From NCBI GenBank assembly GCA_020054105.1, contig JAGVLW010000045.1:1-54442 (forward strand): DNA of 54,442 nucleotides. Direction: 5' to 3'. How positions within the stretch are numbered: the stretch's first letter is position 1; the number at the start of each line of letters is the position of its first letter. This document shows, piece after piece, positions 46,052-54,442 of the stretch. The notes under the pieces were generated by a model. The model searched no databases and was not told the origin of the DNA. It was given only the letters and a program-made list of their open reading frames with translations. The DNA is from Alphaproteobacteria bacterium. Its GTDB lineage: Bacteria; Pseudomonadota; Alphaproteobacteria; Rickettsiales; SXRF01. Both the position numbers and the translations under genes were made by a program.

Positions 46052-46649
46052 GCCGATTGGCGACCAGACCTCCGACGCTGCGCTGATCGCATGCATCGCT
46101 GCGGGGCAGGACAAGGCGCTCGATCTGTTGATGCAGCGGTATAAAAAGCGCCTTTACGCCTTCATCTACCGTTATCTCCGCGAGGAGGAAACCGCCTACG
46201 ATATCATCCAGGAAACCTTCATTCGCGTCTACCGGCACGCCAGGCGCTATAAGCCGGACTATGCCGCTTCAACCTGGATATACAGCATCGCCATGAATCT
46301 CTGCCGCGACCATGCCCGCCGCCAGAAACTGCGCCGGTGGGTGTCGCTTGACTGGATGCCGGGCAGCGACGATCAGGAAAATGAACACTCGCTCCACGAC
46401 ATTATTCCCGATCCTAGCAGCAACGTCGAACATCTGCTGGAAGTGAAAGAGAGCTTAACGCTCATGCGTAACGCCATTGAGCGCTTGCCGCACGACCTCA
46501 AAACCGCGCTGATCCTGTTTCACCTGGAAGGCTATTCCCAGGAAAAATGCGCGGAAACGCTGGGCGTCACCACAAAAACCATCGAAACCCGCGTTTACCG
46601 CGCAAGAAAAATGCTGGCGGAAAAGCTGGTCAAGCGATTAGGATCGTAG
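46026..46649 (+). CDS. ECF sigma factor (CnrH-like), copy 2
   Basis: LLMQRYKKRLYAFIYRYLREEETAYDIIQETFIRVYRHARRY...SQEKCAETLGVTTKTIETRVYRARKMLAEKL. Confidence 0.92.
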   Translation: MRSTTPSHEPIGDQTSDAALIACIAAGQDKALDLLMQRYKKRLYAFIYRYLREEETAYDIIQETFIRVYRHARRYKPDYAASTWIYSIAMNLCRDHARRQKLRRWVSLDWMPGSDDQENEHSLHDIIPDPSSNVEHLLEVKESLTLMRNAIERLPHDLKTALILFHLEGYSQEKCAETLGVTTKTIETRVYRARKMLAEKLVKRLGS

Positions 46650-46652
46650 CCT

Positions 46653-47978
46653 ATGCCTACCACCGCCACATCGCAAGCCTTGCCCGAAACCGCCATGGGC
46701 GCCAGCGCGCCGGATCTGCTGCGTGTGCTGATGCAGCGTTGGCGGGATGATCCCTCCGGCACCTATCGCAGCTGGTTTTTATGGGAGGAGCGGCTGAAAA
46801 ATTTCCGCTCGATCCGCCGCGGCATCGAGCAGGTCGTGCAGGAAATCAGCGCGGGCTCGTTCGGCAACCTCTATCGCGGCTCCTCGCTGGAAACCGTGGT
46901 GAGTTCCGTTTCGGAGCAGCGCCAGATTTTCAAAGGCGCCGACCATGCGTTTTTGTGGAAGCCGAAGCTGCGCATACCGGATATTTACGAAAGCTCCGAT
47001 AACCAGCGCGCCTTCGGCCAGCTGCTGCATGCTTGCTCCTGCTGCAATACGGCGGAACAGGTAATCGCCGCCATCCACCGTATCGACCAGCTTGCCATCA
47101 AAGGACTGGGGCCAGCCGTCGCCAATCTGCTGTATTTCCTGCACCCGACGCTGATGCCGCCTTTTAACACCGCCATCGTCAAGGGCTATAACCTGCTCAC
47201 CGGCAAGAAGGTCAAGCTCGGCAAATGGGAAGAATATCTCGCCATGCGCACCGGCATTCTGGCGCTCAACGAGAAATACCGCGATCTGCTGTCGAACGAT
47301 CTGGGCGCTATCGGCGGATTATTGTTCGATGTCGGTTCCGGTCGCTATCCCGTCCCGCCGTTGGAGGAAAGCGATGCCGCGCGCCGCGCCTGGGAGGAAG
47401 ATTTGGCCAAGGTGCGGGAGGAAGCCGCCGGCGTGAAGAAAAAGCTGGATGCCGAGCGTGAAAACGACCGCACGCATACCAATGTCCAGGGCTGGCTGCG
47501 CGATCTCGGCAAAGCGCTGGGTTACGAGGTATGGATCGCCGCCAATGACCGCCGCCGTCCCTATTTGAACGGGCAGCTGGCCGATGGCTGCGTAGAAGCG
47601 CTGCCCGATTCCATCGAGCTGGGGCCGGGTGCCGAGGCGGTCAAGCTGATCGACGTGCTGTGGCTCGACAAGGAGCGCAAGCGGGTGATGGCGGCGTTCG
47701 AAGTGGAACATACCACCTCGATCTATTCGGGCATCGTGCGGATGCTCGACCTGGCGCTGGGCAGCGATCTACACGCAAGCGAGGGCTTGTTTCTGGTTGC
47801 GCCCGACAACCGGGAGGAGGAAGTGCGCGCCCAGCTGATGCGTCCCGCCTTCAGCCGCGTGGCCGATCTCAAGGTGCGCTTTTTGCCTTACGGCGAACTG
47901 GACAAGCATCGGGAAGCCATCGCCCGTTTCGGCTCCGGCATCAAGGGCGTCCACGCCATCGCGCGCGTGCTGGCCTAA
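46653..47978 (+). CDS. Large uncharacterised protein with possible HhH-like N-part and PD-(D/E)XK nuclease-like C-part
   Basis: IDQLAIKGLGPAVANLLYFLHP; KLIDVLWLDKERKRVMAAFEVEHTTSIYSGIVRMLDL; starts 4 nt after sigma stop. Confidence 0.6.
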   Translation: MPTTATSQALPETAMGASAPDLLRVLMQRWRDDPSGTYRSWFLWEERLKNFRSIRRGIEQVVQEISAGSFGNLYRGSSLETVVSSVSEQRQIFKGADHAFLWKPKLRIPDIYESSDNQRAFGQLLHACSCCNTAEQVIAAIHRIDQLAIKGLGPAVANLLYFLHPTLMPPFNTAIVKGYNLLTGKKVKLGKWEEYLAMRTGILALNEKYRDLLSNDLGAIGGLLFDVGSGRYPVPPLEESDAARRAWEEDLAKVREEAAGVKKKLDAERENDRTHTNVQGWLRDLGKALGYEVWIAANDRRRPYLNGQLADGCVEALPDSIELGPGAEAVKLIDVLWLDKERKRVMAAFEVEHTTSIYSGIVRMLDLALGSDLHASEGLFLVAPDNREEEVRAQLMRPAFSRVADLKVRFLPYGELDKHREAIARFGSGIKGVHAIARVLA

Positions 47979-49159
47979 AGCATCTCCAGGCACAGCGCGA
48001 CGCCTTGGCCACCGCCGATGCACAGCGTCACCACGCCGCGCTTTAGTTTATCCCTCTGCATCGAATGCAGCAGCCGCGTGGTAAGGATCGCGCCGGTCGC
48101 GCCGATCGGATGGCCGTGCGCCACCGCGCCGCCCTCGACATTGACAATGGCTTCGTCCAGCTTCAACTCGCGCACCAGCGCTACGGCAATGGCCGCGAAG
48201 GCCTCATTGATTTCGATGCGCTCGATATCCTCGCGCTTCCAATTGGCACGTTTCAGCGCCTGTTCCACCGCAGGCACCGGCCCCAGCCCGAAATAATTGG
48301 GGTCTACCGCACCCACGCCGTAGGAGACGATGCGCGCCACCGGCTTTAATCCCTGCTGCTCCGCCCATGCCGCTTCGGCGACGATCATGGCCGCGGCAGC
48401 GCTGTTGACGCCCGGCGCATTGCCTGCTGTGATGGTGCCGTCTTTGCGGAAGGCGGGATTGAGCTTGGCCAGTTTCTCAAGGGTCGTATCCGGGCGGTTG
48501 AATTCATCCTTTGCAAACTGCTCCTCGCCTTTTTTGCCCTTGACCGTCATTGGCGTAATCTCGGCATCGAACTTGCCCTCTGCCTGCGCCTGGGAGAAGC
48601 GCTGCTGCGAACGCAGCGCCCAGGCGTCCTGCTGCTCTCGGGTGATATTAAAACGCGTTACCAGGTCTTCCGTATGCCAGCCTGCGTGCTCGCCCGAAAA
48701 GGCATCGTTCAGTCCGTCGCGCAGTATGCTGTCTATCGTCTTGCCGTCGCCCATGCGGTAGCCCCAGCGCGCCGCGTCGAGCAGGTACGGGCATTGATCC
48801 ATGTTTTCCATGCCGCCGGTCACCGCGCAGCGTATATTGCCGGAGATGATTTCCAGATAGGCATTAGCGATGGCTTGCGCGCCGGAGCCGCAGACGCGGT
48901 TGACTGCATAGGCAGGCACTGCCTGGGGAATGCCGCCGTGGAGCGCCGCCTGCCGGGCGGAATTCATGCCCGCCCCCGCCTGCACCACATGCCCCATCAC
49001 CACCGCTTCCACCTTGTCGGAAGATAATCCGGCGCGTTTCAGCGTTTCCTTAATCACCGCCGCGCCCAGCTGGACGGCGGGAACGGATTTCAGGCTGCCG
49101 CCGAAGGTGCCGATGGCAGTACGGGTGGGTGCGCAAAGAACGACATCGGGTGCGGGCAT
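47975..49159 (-). CDS. Acetyl-CoA acetyltransferase (thiolase)
   Basis: VVLCAPTRTAIGTFGGSLKSVPAVQLG...NRVCGSGAQAIANAYLEI...GGAVAHGHPIGATGA. Confidence 0.95.
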   Translation of the reverse strand: MPAPDVVLCAPTRTAIGTFGGSLKSVPAVQLGAAVIKETLKRAGLSSDKVEAVVMGHVVQAGAGMNSARQAALHGGIPQAVPAYAVNRVCGSGAQAIANAYLEIISGNIRCAVTGGMENMDQCPYLLDAARWGYRMGDGKTIDSILRDGLNDAFSGEHAGWHTEDLVTRFNITREQQDAWALRSQQRFSQAQAEGKFDAEITPMTVKGKKGEEQFAKDEFNRPDTTLEKLAKLNPAFRKDGTITAGNAPGVNSAAAAMIVAEAAWAEQQGLKPVARIVSYGVGAVDPNYFGLGPVPAVEQALKRANWKREDIERIEINEAFAAIAVALVRELKLDEAIVNVEGGAVAHGHPIGATGAILTTRLLHSMQRDKLKRGVVTLCIGGGQGVALCLEML

Positions 49160-49291
49160 GGAATTTCCTTTCAAAACAATTATTCACTCCAAAAACGGAT
49201 AAGATTGCTATACTAAATCTATAGCCGAGGATTATTTGAAATTTGTCAAAGGCCTCTTACTATTTTCTCTGATACAGGTGGATAATATTTT

Positions 49292-49320
49292 TGAGGGATA
49301 GCGCCGTCGGCGGCGTAAAA
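49292..49320 (+). promoter_or_regulatory. ECF-type promoter P6 (TGAGGGAT-N14-CGTAAAA)
   Basis: Consensus match ~27 nt upstream of copA copy 2. Confidence 0.78.
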
Positions 49321-49347
49321 GCTCGTATTGTGTAATGGGATCACCTG

Positions 49348-51024
49348 ATGAAAGCTTCATTGAAGATAGTATTGTTGAGTCTGGCGCTGCTTGCTTCCCC
49401 TGCCTGGGCGGGCACCTACCATCTCGACATCGCCCGCGAGACGGTGAATATCACCGGCAGGCCGGTCAGCAAGATCACCCTTAATGGCGGCATTCCGGGA
49501 CCGACGCTGCGCTTTACCGAAGGCGAGGACGTCACCATCACCGTCACTAATCATCTGGACGAAGATACTTCCGTGCATTGGCACGGCTTTATCATTCCCC
49601 CCGCGATGGACGGCGTGCCGGGCTTAAACGGCTTTCCCGGCATCAAGCCCGGCGAGACGTTCACTTATCGCTTTCCCGTCCGCCAGTCCGGCACTTACTG
49701 GTATCACGCGCATTCCATGAGCCAGGAACAGGAAGGGCATTACGGCTCCATCGTGATTACGCCCAAGGGCAAAGACCCGGTCAAGGCCGACCGCGACTAT
49801 GTGGTGCTGCTGTCCGATTTCACCGAAGAAAACGCCGAGGCGATCCTGCCGAACCTCAAAATGGATTCCAGCTATTACAACTATTACCAACGCACCATCG
49901 GCGATTTCTTCGACGATGTGGAAAAGATGGGATTCAAGGCGGCATGGCAGGATCGGAAAGTTTGGGGCGAGATGCGCATGTCGCCGACCGACCTGGCCGA
50001 TGTCAGCGGCTATACCTTCCTCGTCAACGGCAAAACCCCGGAGCAGAACTGGACGGGCATCTTCAAGCCGGGCGAGCGCGTGCGGCTGTGCTTCATCAAC
50101 GCTTCCGCCATGTCGTTTTACGATGTGCGCATTCCCGGACTCAAAATGACCGTAGTGCAGGCGGACGGCCAGAATGTCGAACCGGTGAAGATAGACGAGT
50201 TCCGCTTCGGTATCGCCGAAACCTATGACGTGATTGTCGAGCCGAAGGAAGCCAAAGCCTACACCATCGCCGCCGAATCCATCGACCGCACCGGCTTTGC
50301 CCTCGCTACGCTGGCGCCGCGCGATGGCATGCGCGGCGAAGCGCCAGAGCCGCGCCCGCGCACCCTGCTGACGATGGCGGATATGGGCATGAGCCACGAT
50401 ATGGGCAATATGAATATGTCCGGCATGGAAGGCATGGATCACGGCGCGATGGGGCACGACATGAGCGCCATGTCCGCCGACACCATGAAAAGCGGCTGGG
50501 CGGATGCCGGTACTCCATCGGGACACAAGGCGCTCGATTACAAAGACCTGCGCTACTTCGGCACGCAGAAAGACACGCGCGGGCCGGAGCGCGAAGTGCT
50601 GGTCACGCTCGGCGGCAATATGGAGCGGTTCATCTGGACGATCAATGGCAAGAAATTCGAGGAAACAAGCCCTATCCAGCTGAAATACGGCGAGCGCGTG
50701 CGGCTCAAATTCGTCAATGAGACCATGATGCCGCATCCCATGCATCTGCACGGTATGTTTGTGCAGCTGGAAAACGGCCAGCCCGCCGGGAAGCTGCCGA
50801 ACAAGCATACGGTGATCGTGCCGCCGGGCGGATCGTATTCCGTGTTGCTGACAGCCGACGAAGCCGGAGAATGGGCGTTCCATTGCCATCTGCTGTATCA
50901 CATGATGGCGGGCATGATGACCAAGGTGGTGGTGGCCAAGCTGGATGCGGCGGATATTCCTGATCGAACGCCGCCCGTAGCCACGCCCATGAAGATGGAG
51001 GAAGGGCATCGCCATGCGCACTAA
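49348..51024 (+). CDS. copA: Copper resistance multicopper oxidase, copy 2
   Basis: Paralog of 29733..31427; same Cu-binding motifs. Confidence 0.95.
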   Translation: MKASLKIVLLSLALLASPAWAGTYHLDIARETVNITGRPVSKITLNGGIPGPTLRFTEGEDVTITVTNHLDEDTSVHWHGFIIPPAMDGVPGLNGFPGIKPGETFTYRFPVRQSGTYWYHAHSMSQEQEGHYGSIVITPKGKDPVKADRDYVVLLSDFTEENAEAILPNLKMDSSYYNYYQRTIGDFFDDVEKMGFKAAWQDRKVWGEMRMSPTDLADVSGYTFLVNGKTPEQNWTGIFKPGERVRLCFINASAMSFYDVRIPGLKMTVVQADGQNVEPVKIDEFRFGIAETYDVIVEPKEAKAYTIAAESIDRTGFALATLAPRDGMRGEAPEPRPRTLLTMADMGMSHDMGNMNMSGMEGMDHGAMGHDMSAMSADTMKSGWADAGTPSGHKALDYKDLRYFGTQKDTRGPEREVLVTLGGNMERFIWTINGKKFEETSPIQLKYGERVRLKFVNETMMPHPMHLHGMFVQLENGQPAGKLPNKHTVIVPPGGSYSVLLTADEAGEWAFHCHLLYHMMAGMMTKVVVAKLDAADIPDRTPPVATPMKMEEGHRHAH

Positions 51025-51721
51025 TATTCTCGCACTGATCGTCTGTTTATCCGCCATGCCGGTTGCGTCGGTTGCCGCCGAGGAACAGGCCGAACACCCC
51101 GCCGTCTTCCATGCCTTTCGGCTGGAAACGGATGCAGGCATCGGCCGGGATGATACGATTGCTTCTTGGGATCTGAACGGCTGGATTGGCGGGGATTACA
51201 ACAAGCTCTGGATCAAGAGCGAGGGTGAAGTGGCCGACGGCAATGTCGAACAGGCCGAATTCTGGGCGATGTACAGCCGCAATATCGCTACCTTCTGGGA
51301 TGCCCAGCTCGGCATCCGCCATGATACCCAGCCGCGCTCCACCTCCTATTTGGTGGCGGGATTCGAGGGGCTTGCGCCGTATTTCTTTGAGACGGAAGCG
51401 CATCTCTTCGTCAGCGACGACGGCGACGTCAGCGCCCGCATTCGCCAGGAGAACGACTTGTTGATTACCCAGCGGCTCATCCTCCAGCCTTATCTGGAAG
51501 TGAATCTCTTTGCCCAGGATGTGCCGGAACTCGATATAGGGTCAGGCATTTCCAGTGGCGAAATCGGCCTGCAAACCCGCTATGAAATCACCCGCAAATT
51601 CGCGCCTTATCTCGACCTGCGTTATGAGCGTAAATTCGGCGAAACCTCCTCCATCGCAAAAAACACCGGTGAAAACCGCGACGACTTTATTGCCAGCGTG
51701 GGCTTAAGGCTGATGTTCTAA
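51014..51721 (+). CDS. copB: Copper resistance protein B, copy 2
   Basis: Paralog of 29018..29743. Confidence 0.92.
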   Translation: MRTNILALIVCLSAMPVASVAAEEQAEHPAVFHAFRLETDAGIGRDDTIASWDLNGWIGGDYNKLWIKSEGEVADGNVEQAEFWAMYSRNIATFWDAQLGIRHDTQPRSTSYLVAGFEGLAPYFFETEAHLFVSDDGDVSARIRQENDLLITQRLILQPYLEVNLFAQDVPELDIGSGISSGEIGLQTRYEITRKFAPYLDLRYERKFGETSSIAKNTGENRDDFIASVGLRLMF

Positions 51722-51731
51722 CGCTAATTAT

Positions 51732-52145
51732 CTAAAGGGAAAGCCACCGCATGATGGGCAGCCATAAAAAGGCGGCAAAGAATCCGATTCCCCACAACGC
51801 TACCGAGAACCAGAAGATGCGTATATTCCACACCCTGGCGGCGGCGCAGGCTTCCGCTGCCGCAGATTCCGGCGGGCATGAACGTCCGGGCCGAAAAAGG
51901 AACCACGCCGCGACCGCTAAGATCGTGGCGGTGATTCCGAACGTCCATGATTTATAAAGGCCAAGCAGCGTCAGAAACGGCATGGCGCTGAACAGCGCGG
52001 CGGCAGCGGCTCCAAGGCCGAGACTTACGAGCAGCATGGGCAGCGCGCAGCATAAGAGCGTCGCGCCCGATGAAAAAAGCAGCATCCATGTCCATCGCTT
52101 GCGGACTGGCGGTCGCGGGTCTCCCGGCTTTACGATTTCTGGCAT
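51732..52145 (-). CDS. MerT-like transport protein, copy 2
   Basis: SSGATLLCCALPMLLVSLGLGAAAAALF. Confidence 0.7.
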   Translation of the reverse strand: MPEIVKPGDPRPPVRKRWTWMLLFSSGATLLCCALPMLLVSLGLGAAAAALFSAMPFLTLLGLYKSWTFGITATILAVAAWFLFRPGRSCPPESAAAEACAAARVWNIRIFWFSVALWGIGFFAAFLWLPIMRWLSL

Positions 52146-52432
52146 GCGGCGCGTTCTTCTTTGCCTTTATAGGAGTATCCAGTTTCCTTAAATATCTTGG
52201 ATAATTCCTCGTCCTTGAACTGAACGTCGTCGCGCACGCAGACCGACACGATGCCAGCCTTGAAATCCACATCGAACGCTTTCACGCCGTCCATGCGCAT
52301 GAATTGCTTTTCCAGGCCATAGGCACAGGAAGGGCATACCGCGCCGAGCACCTGCATGCGCACCTCCTTTTCCCCGGCAAACGCCGGGAAGCTCGCCAGC
52401 GCAATCGCCAGTGACATTATCCAATATTTCAT
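52130..52432 (-). CDS. MerP-like HMA-domain periplasmic protein, copy 2
   Basis: MQVLGAVCPSCAYGLEKQFMRMDGVKAFDVDFKAGIVSV. Confidence 0.82.
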   Translation of the reverse strand: MKYWIMSLAIALASFPAFAGEKEVRMQVLGAVCPSCAYGLEKQFMRMDGVKAFDVDFKAGIVSVCVRDDVQFKDEELSKIFKETGYSYKGKEERAACQKS

Positions 52433-52447
52433 ACGTGACCTCCTTGG

Positions 52448-53070
52448 TTAAAAATGCAATTCCATCGCTACTTTTATGCGGTAATCCGATGCTTCCTGCT
52501 GGCCGTTCAAATCGCTGAATACGGGAAGCTGAATGCCGCCTTTAAGCGCGGCGTTCCGGTATGTCAGAAAAAATCCCGGAGCGACGAACAGCTCGGTTCC
52601 GCCGCTATCCCTCAAACCCAAGCTGTTCTGTTCGGAACGCCACGTGATCTCGCCGTTTACTTCCAGCAGCCACATTAAATCCGGTTCGTAATAGCGCGGC
52701 GGCTCCGGCCGGAATCCGATCACCGCATTCAAGAAAACCGCGTCGCCCCGGTCAACGCCTTCCTCGCTCTCGCCGTTATAGCGGTAAAGGGCGCTGGCCC
52801 AGCGCTGCCAGCGCAGGCTCTCATAGCCGTAGGCGATGCCCGTTTCCACATCCGCGGCACCCGGGCTGAGTCCCGGATGGGGCGCATCATGCGCCGTATC
52901 CAAGATGACGTTCGCAAGCAGGGCGACGGATTCCTGCGCGGCAAGCATATCCTTTCTCCAGAAGCGGTACTTGGTTGATAACGCCATGTTGCCGACGCCG
53001 TCATTGCGCTCGCCTTCTTCCTTAATCCAGGCGTAGGGCAGATCCACGCCCACCAACCAATCCTCGGAGA
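52448..53070 (-). pseudogene. 5'-truncated outer membrane protein
   Basis: Plausible OMP from ~RLSEDWLVGVDLPYAWIKEEGE to C-terminal YRIKVAMELHF; residues upstream are antisense to the TolC gene; no signal peptide. Confidence 0.6.
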
Positions 53071-54197
53071 GCCTGCAGAAGAATACCAGCATCGCCCGCG
53101 TGCAAAGAGAATACGATGACAAGTTGGCCGAAGGTATTGAGGCAAAGACATTGGAGAATCCCGAATTCCAGGCTGATGCGATCCGTGGCCGTGGCGAAAG
53201 CGGCACGGGGTACGATTTGGAACTCACCCAGCCCCTAAAATTGTCCCAGATTACCGGCGCGCGCCAGCGCTATGCCGGTTACTTAAGCGACGCAGCCAGT
53301 ACCGAGCAGAGCTACGAAATTTTGAAAGTCATTAACGAAACCACCGCGCTCTACACCCGCCTATGGTTGCTGCAGGAGCGCAGGAAGATCGCCGAGCATT
53401 CCGCCGAGGGTGCGAAATCCATGAGCAAGCTGGTGAAATCCGCCGCTGGTCAGGGACAAACCAGCGCCGCCGCTTCGCATCTGTTTTCCGCCGACGCTGC
53501 CAAGCTCGAAAGCGACGTAGGCGCGCTTGACGCGGAGTTGCGCCAGGCGCGTACCGACCTTGCCAAGATGACCGGCCGTCATTTCATTCAGGCCGAATTG
53601 CAGCGTCCCGCTTTTTCCGCCGTGCCGGAAAGTACGGAGGCGCTGGTTGCTTTCGCCAAAGACCGTGCCAATCTTCGTAACATCATAAAGTCGCGCATCA
53701 AGGCGGCGGAGGAACGCCTGTCCGTCGCCAACCAGGACAGCGGCTTCGAGTTCGGCCCGCGCCTGGTGGCGGCGCGCTCGCCCGATGGCGACGAGAAATC
53801 CTACGGCATCGGCGTGGCGCTACGCATTCCGCTGTGGAACCAGAACGATGCTGAGCGCAAGCGCGCCGAGGCCAGCCTGCGGCAGGTAAAGACGGAAGCG
53901 GATATTTTCGCGGGCGTGCCACCGGAAGAAACCATCGCCGAATTGCAGCAGAGCGCCATCGCGCTACAAAAACGCGCTGACAGCTATTTCGATGCGATCC
54001 TTCCCGGCTACCGCAAGAGCTATGAGCTGACGCAAAGCATGTTCCGCCAGGGACAGGCTGATGCGCTCGAAGTCTGGAAGGTGCGCGAGAAACTGTACCA
54101 AACGGAGAACGAAGCGCTCGCCGCCGTGGTGGAAGCCATCAATACGCGCGGCAACCTGGAACTCGAACTCGGCGGTAAGCTGGAGGAAATAAAATGA
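53067..54197 (+). CDS. TolC-family outer membrane efflux protein, N-terminally truncated
   Basis: Homology to 26544..27767 starts at ESLQKNTSIARVQREYDDKL; in-frame stop at 53034-53036; signal peptide and first ~28 residues missing. Possible GTG start at 53100. Confidence 0.75.
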   Translation, partial: ESLQKNTSIARVQREYDDKLAEGIEAKTLENPEFQADAIRGRGESGTGYDLELTQPLKLSQITGARQRYAGYLSDAASTEQSYEILKVINETTALYTRLWLLQERRKIAEHSAEGAKSMSKLVKSAAGQGQTSAAASHLFSADAAKLESDVGALDAELRQARTDLAKMTGRHFIQAELQRPAFSAVPESTEALVAFAKDRANLRNIIKSRIKAAEERLSVANQDSGFEFGPRLVAARSPDGDEKSYGIGVALRIPLWNQNDAERKRAEASLRQVKTEADIFAGVPPEETIAELQQSAIALQKRADSYFDAILPGYRKSYELTQSMFRQGQADALEVWKVREKLYQTENEALAAVVEAINTRGNLELELGGKLEEIK

Positions 54198-54442
54198 AGA
54201 AACTATGGATAATCCTGTTTTCGCTGGCTGCCTTATCGCCGGCCTATGCCCATGAAGGGCATGACGAAGCGCCCGGCGCCGAAAGCGCAGTTGCCGGTCC
54301 GGCGGTCGCGCTTTCCGAGGCGGCGATCAAGAATCTCGGCATCGAAACCGCACCCGCCACGCTGGCGCCGCTGGGTAAATCGCTGGAAATGATCGCCACT
54401 ATCGAATATCTGCCGGAGCGCTACGCCAATATCACGCCCAAA
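54194..54442 (+). CDS. RND periplasmic adaptor (partial, runs off right edge)
   Basis: MKKLWIILFSLAALSPAYAHEGHDEAPGAESAVAGPAVALSEAAIKNLGIETAPATLAPLGKSLEMIATIEYLPERYANITPK. Confidence 0.85.
   Translation, partial: MKKLWIILFSLAALSPAYAHEGHDEAPGAESAVAGPAVALSEAAIKNLGIETAPATLAPLGKSLEMIATIEYLPERYANITPK

Noticed and set aside
49624-51141. 505-aa minus-strand ORF antisense to multicopper oxidase copy 2
   Set aside because: Shadow ORF; opposite strand has clear copper-oxidase motifs
1-54442. CRISPR array or complete transposase/integrase
   Set aside because: No regularly spaced repeats and no transposase or integrase motifs noticed in the ORF track

Overview
The window has three parts. (1) About 1-9.4 kb: a GTA-like/prophage tail and lysis module with DUF2460, DUF2163, NlpC/P60 and TIM-barrel tail-tip genes, a DUF2793 gene, a 3TM holin and a GH24 lysozyme. 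A TauE-type permease sits inside it in the opposite orientation. (2) About 9.4-34.8 kb: a dense, mostly minus-strand heavy-metal/copper resistance island with two RND efflux systems, a CopA-type P-ATPase, CopA/CopB multicopper oxidase genes, MerT/MerP/MerR-like genes, lipoproteins, and an ECF sigma/anti-sigma/periplasmic sensor module resembling CnrY-X-H. The island region is followed by a 3' tRNA fragment. (3) About 34.8-54.4 kb: LemA/TPM genes, a CsoR-like regulator, a P2-type ATPase, a phasin, a thiolase, and a second plus-strand paralogous copy of the metal island (second CnrYXH-like module, second CopAB, second MerT/P, second TolC-MFP). The main discovery is a regulon readable directly from the DNA: six sites match TGAGGGAT-N14-CGTAWWA with exactly 14-nt spacing, plus a seventh degenerate site. 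They precede both ECF operons, an RND operon, a lipoprotein cluster, copAB copy 2, a formyltransferase gene and an undescribed small-protein gene. Other notable items are a three-member undescribed small-protein family, an MFP-RND fusion at an A7 homopolymer with a relic stop/SD/ATG, a tandem small-lipoprotein family with a chimeric remnant, a 33-bp perfect direct repeat flanking an AT-rich formyltransferase gene, and a head-to-head junction truncating two genes. All family names come from reading the translations; no database search was run.
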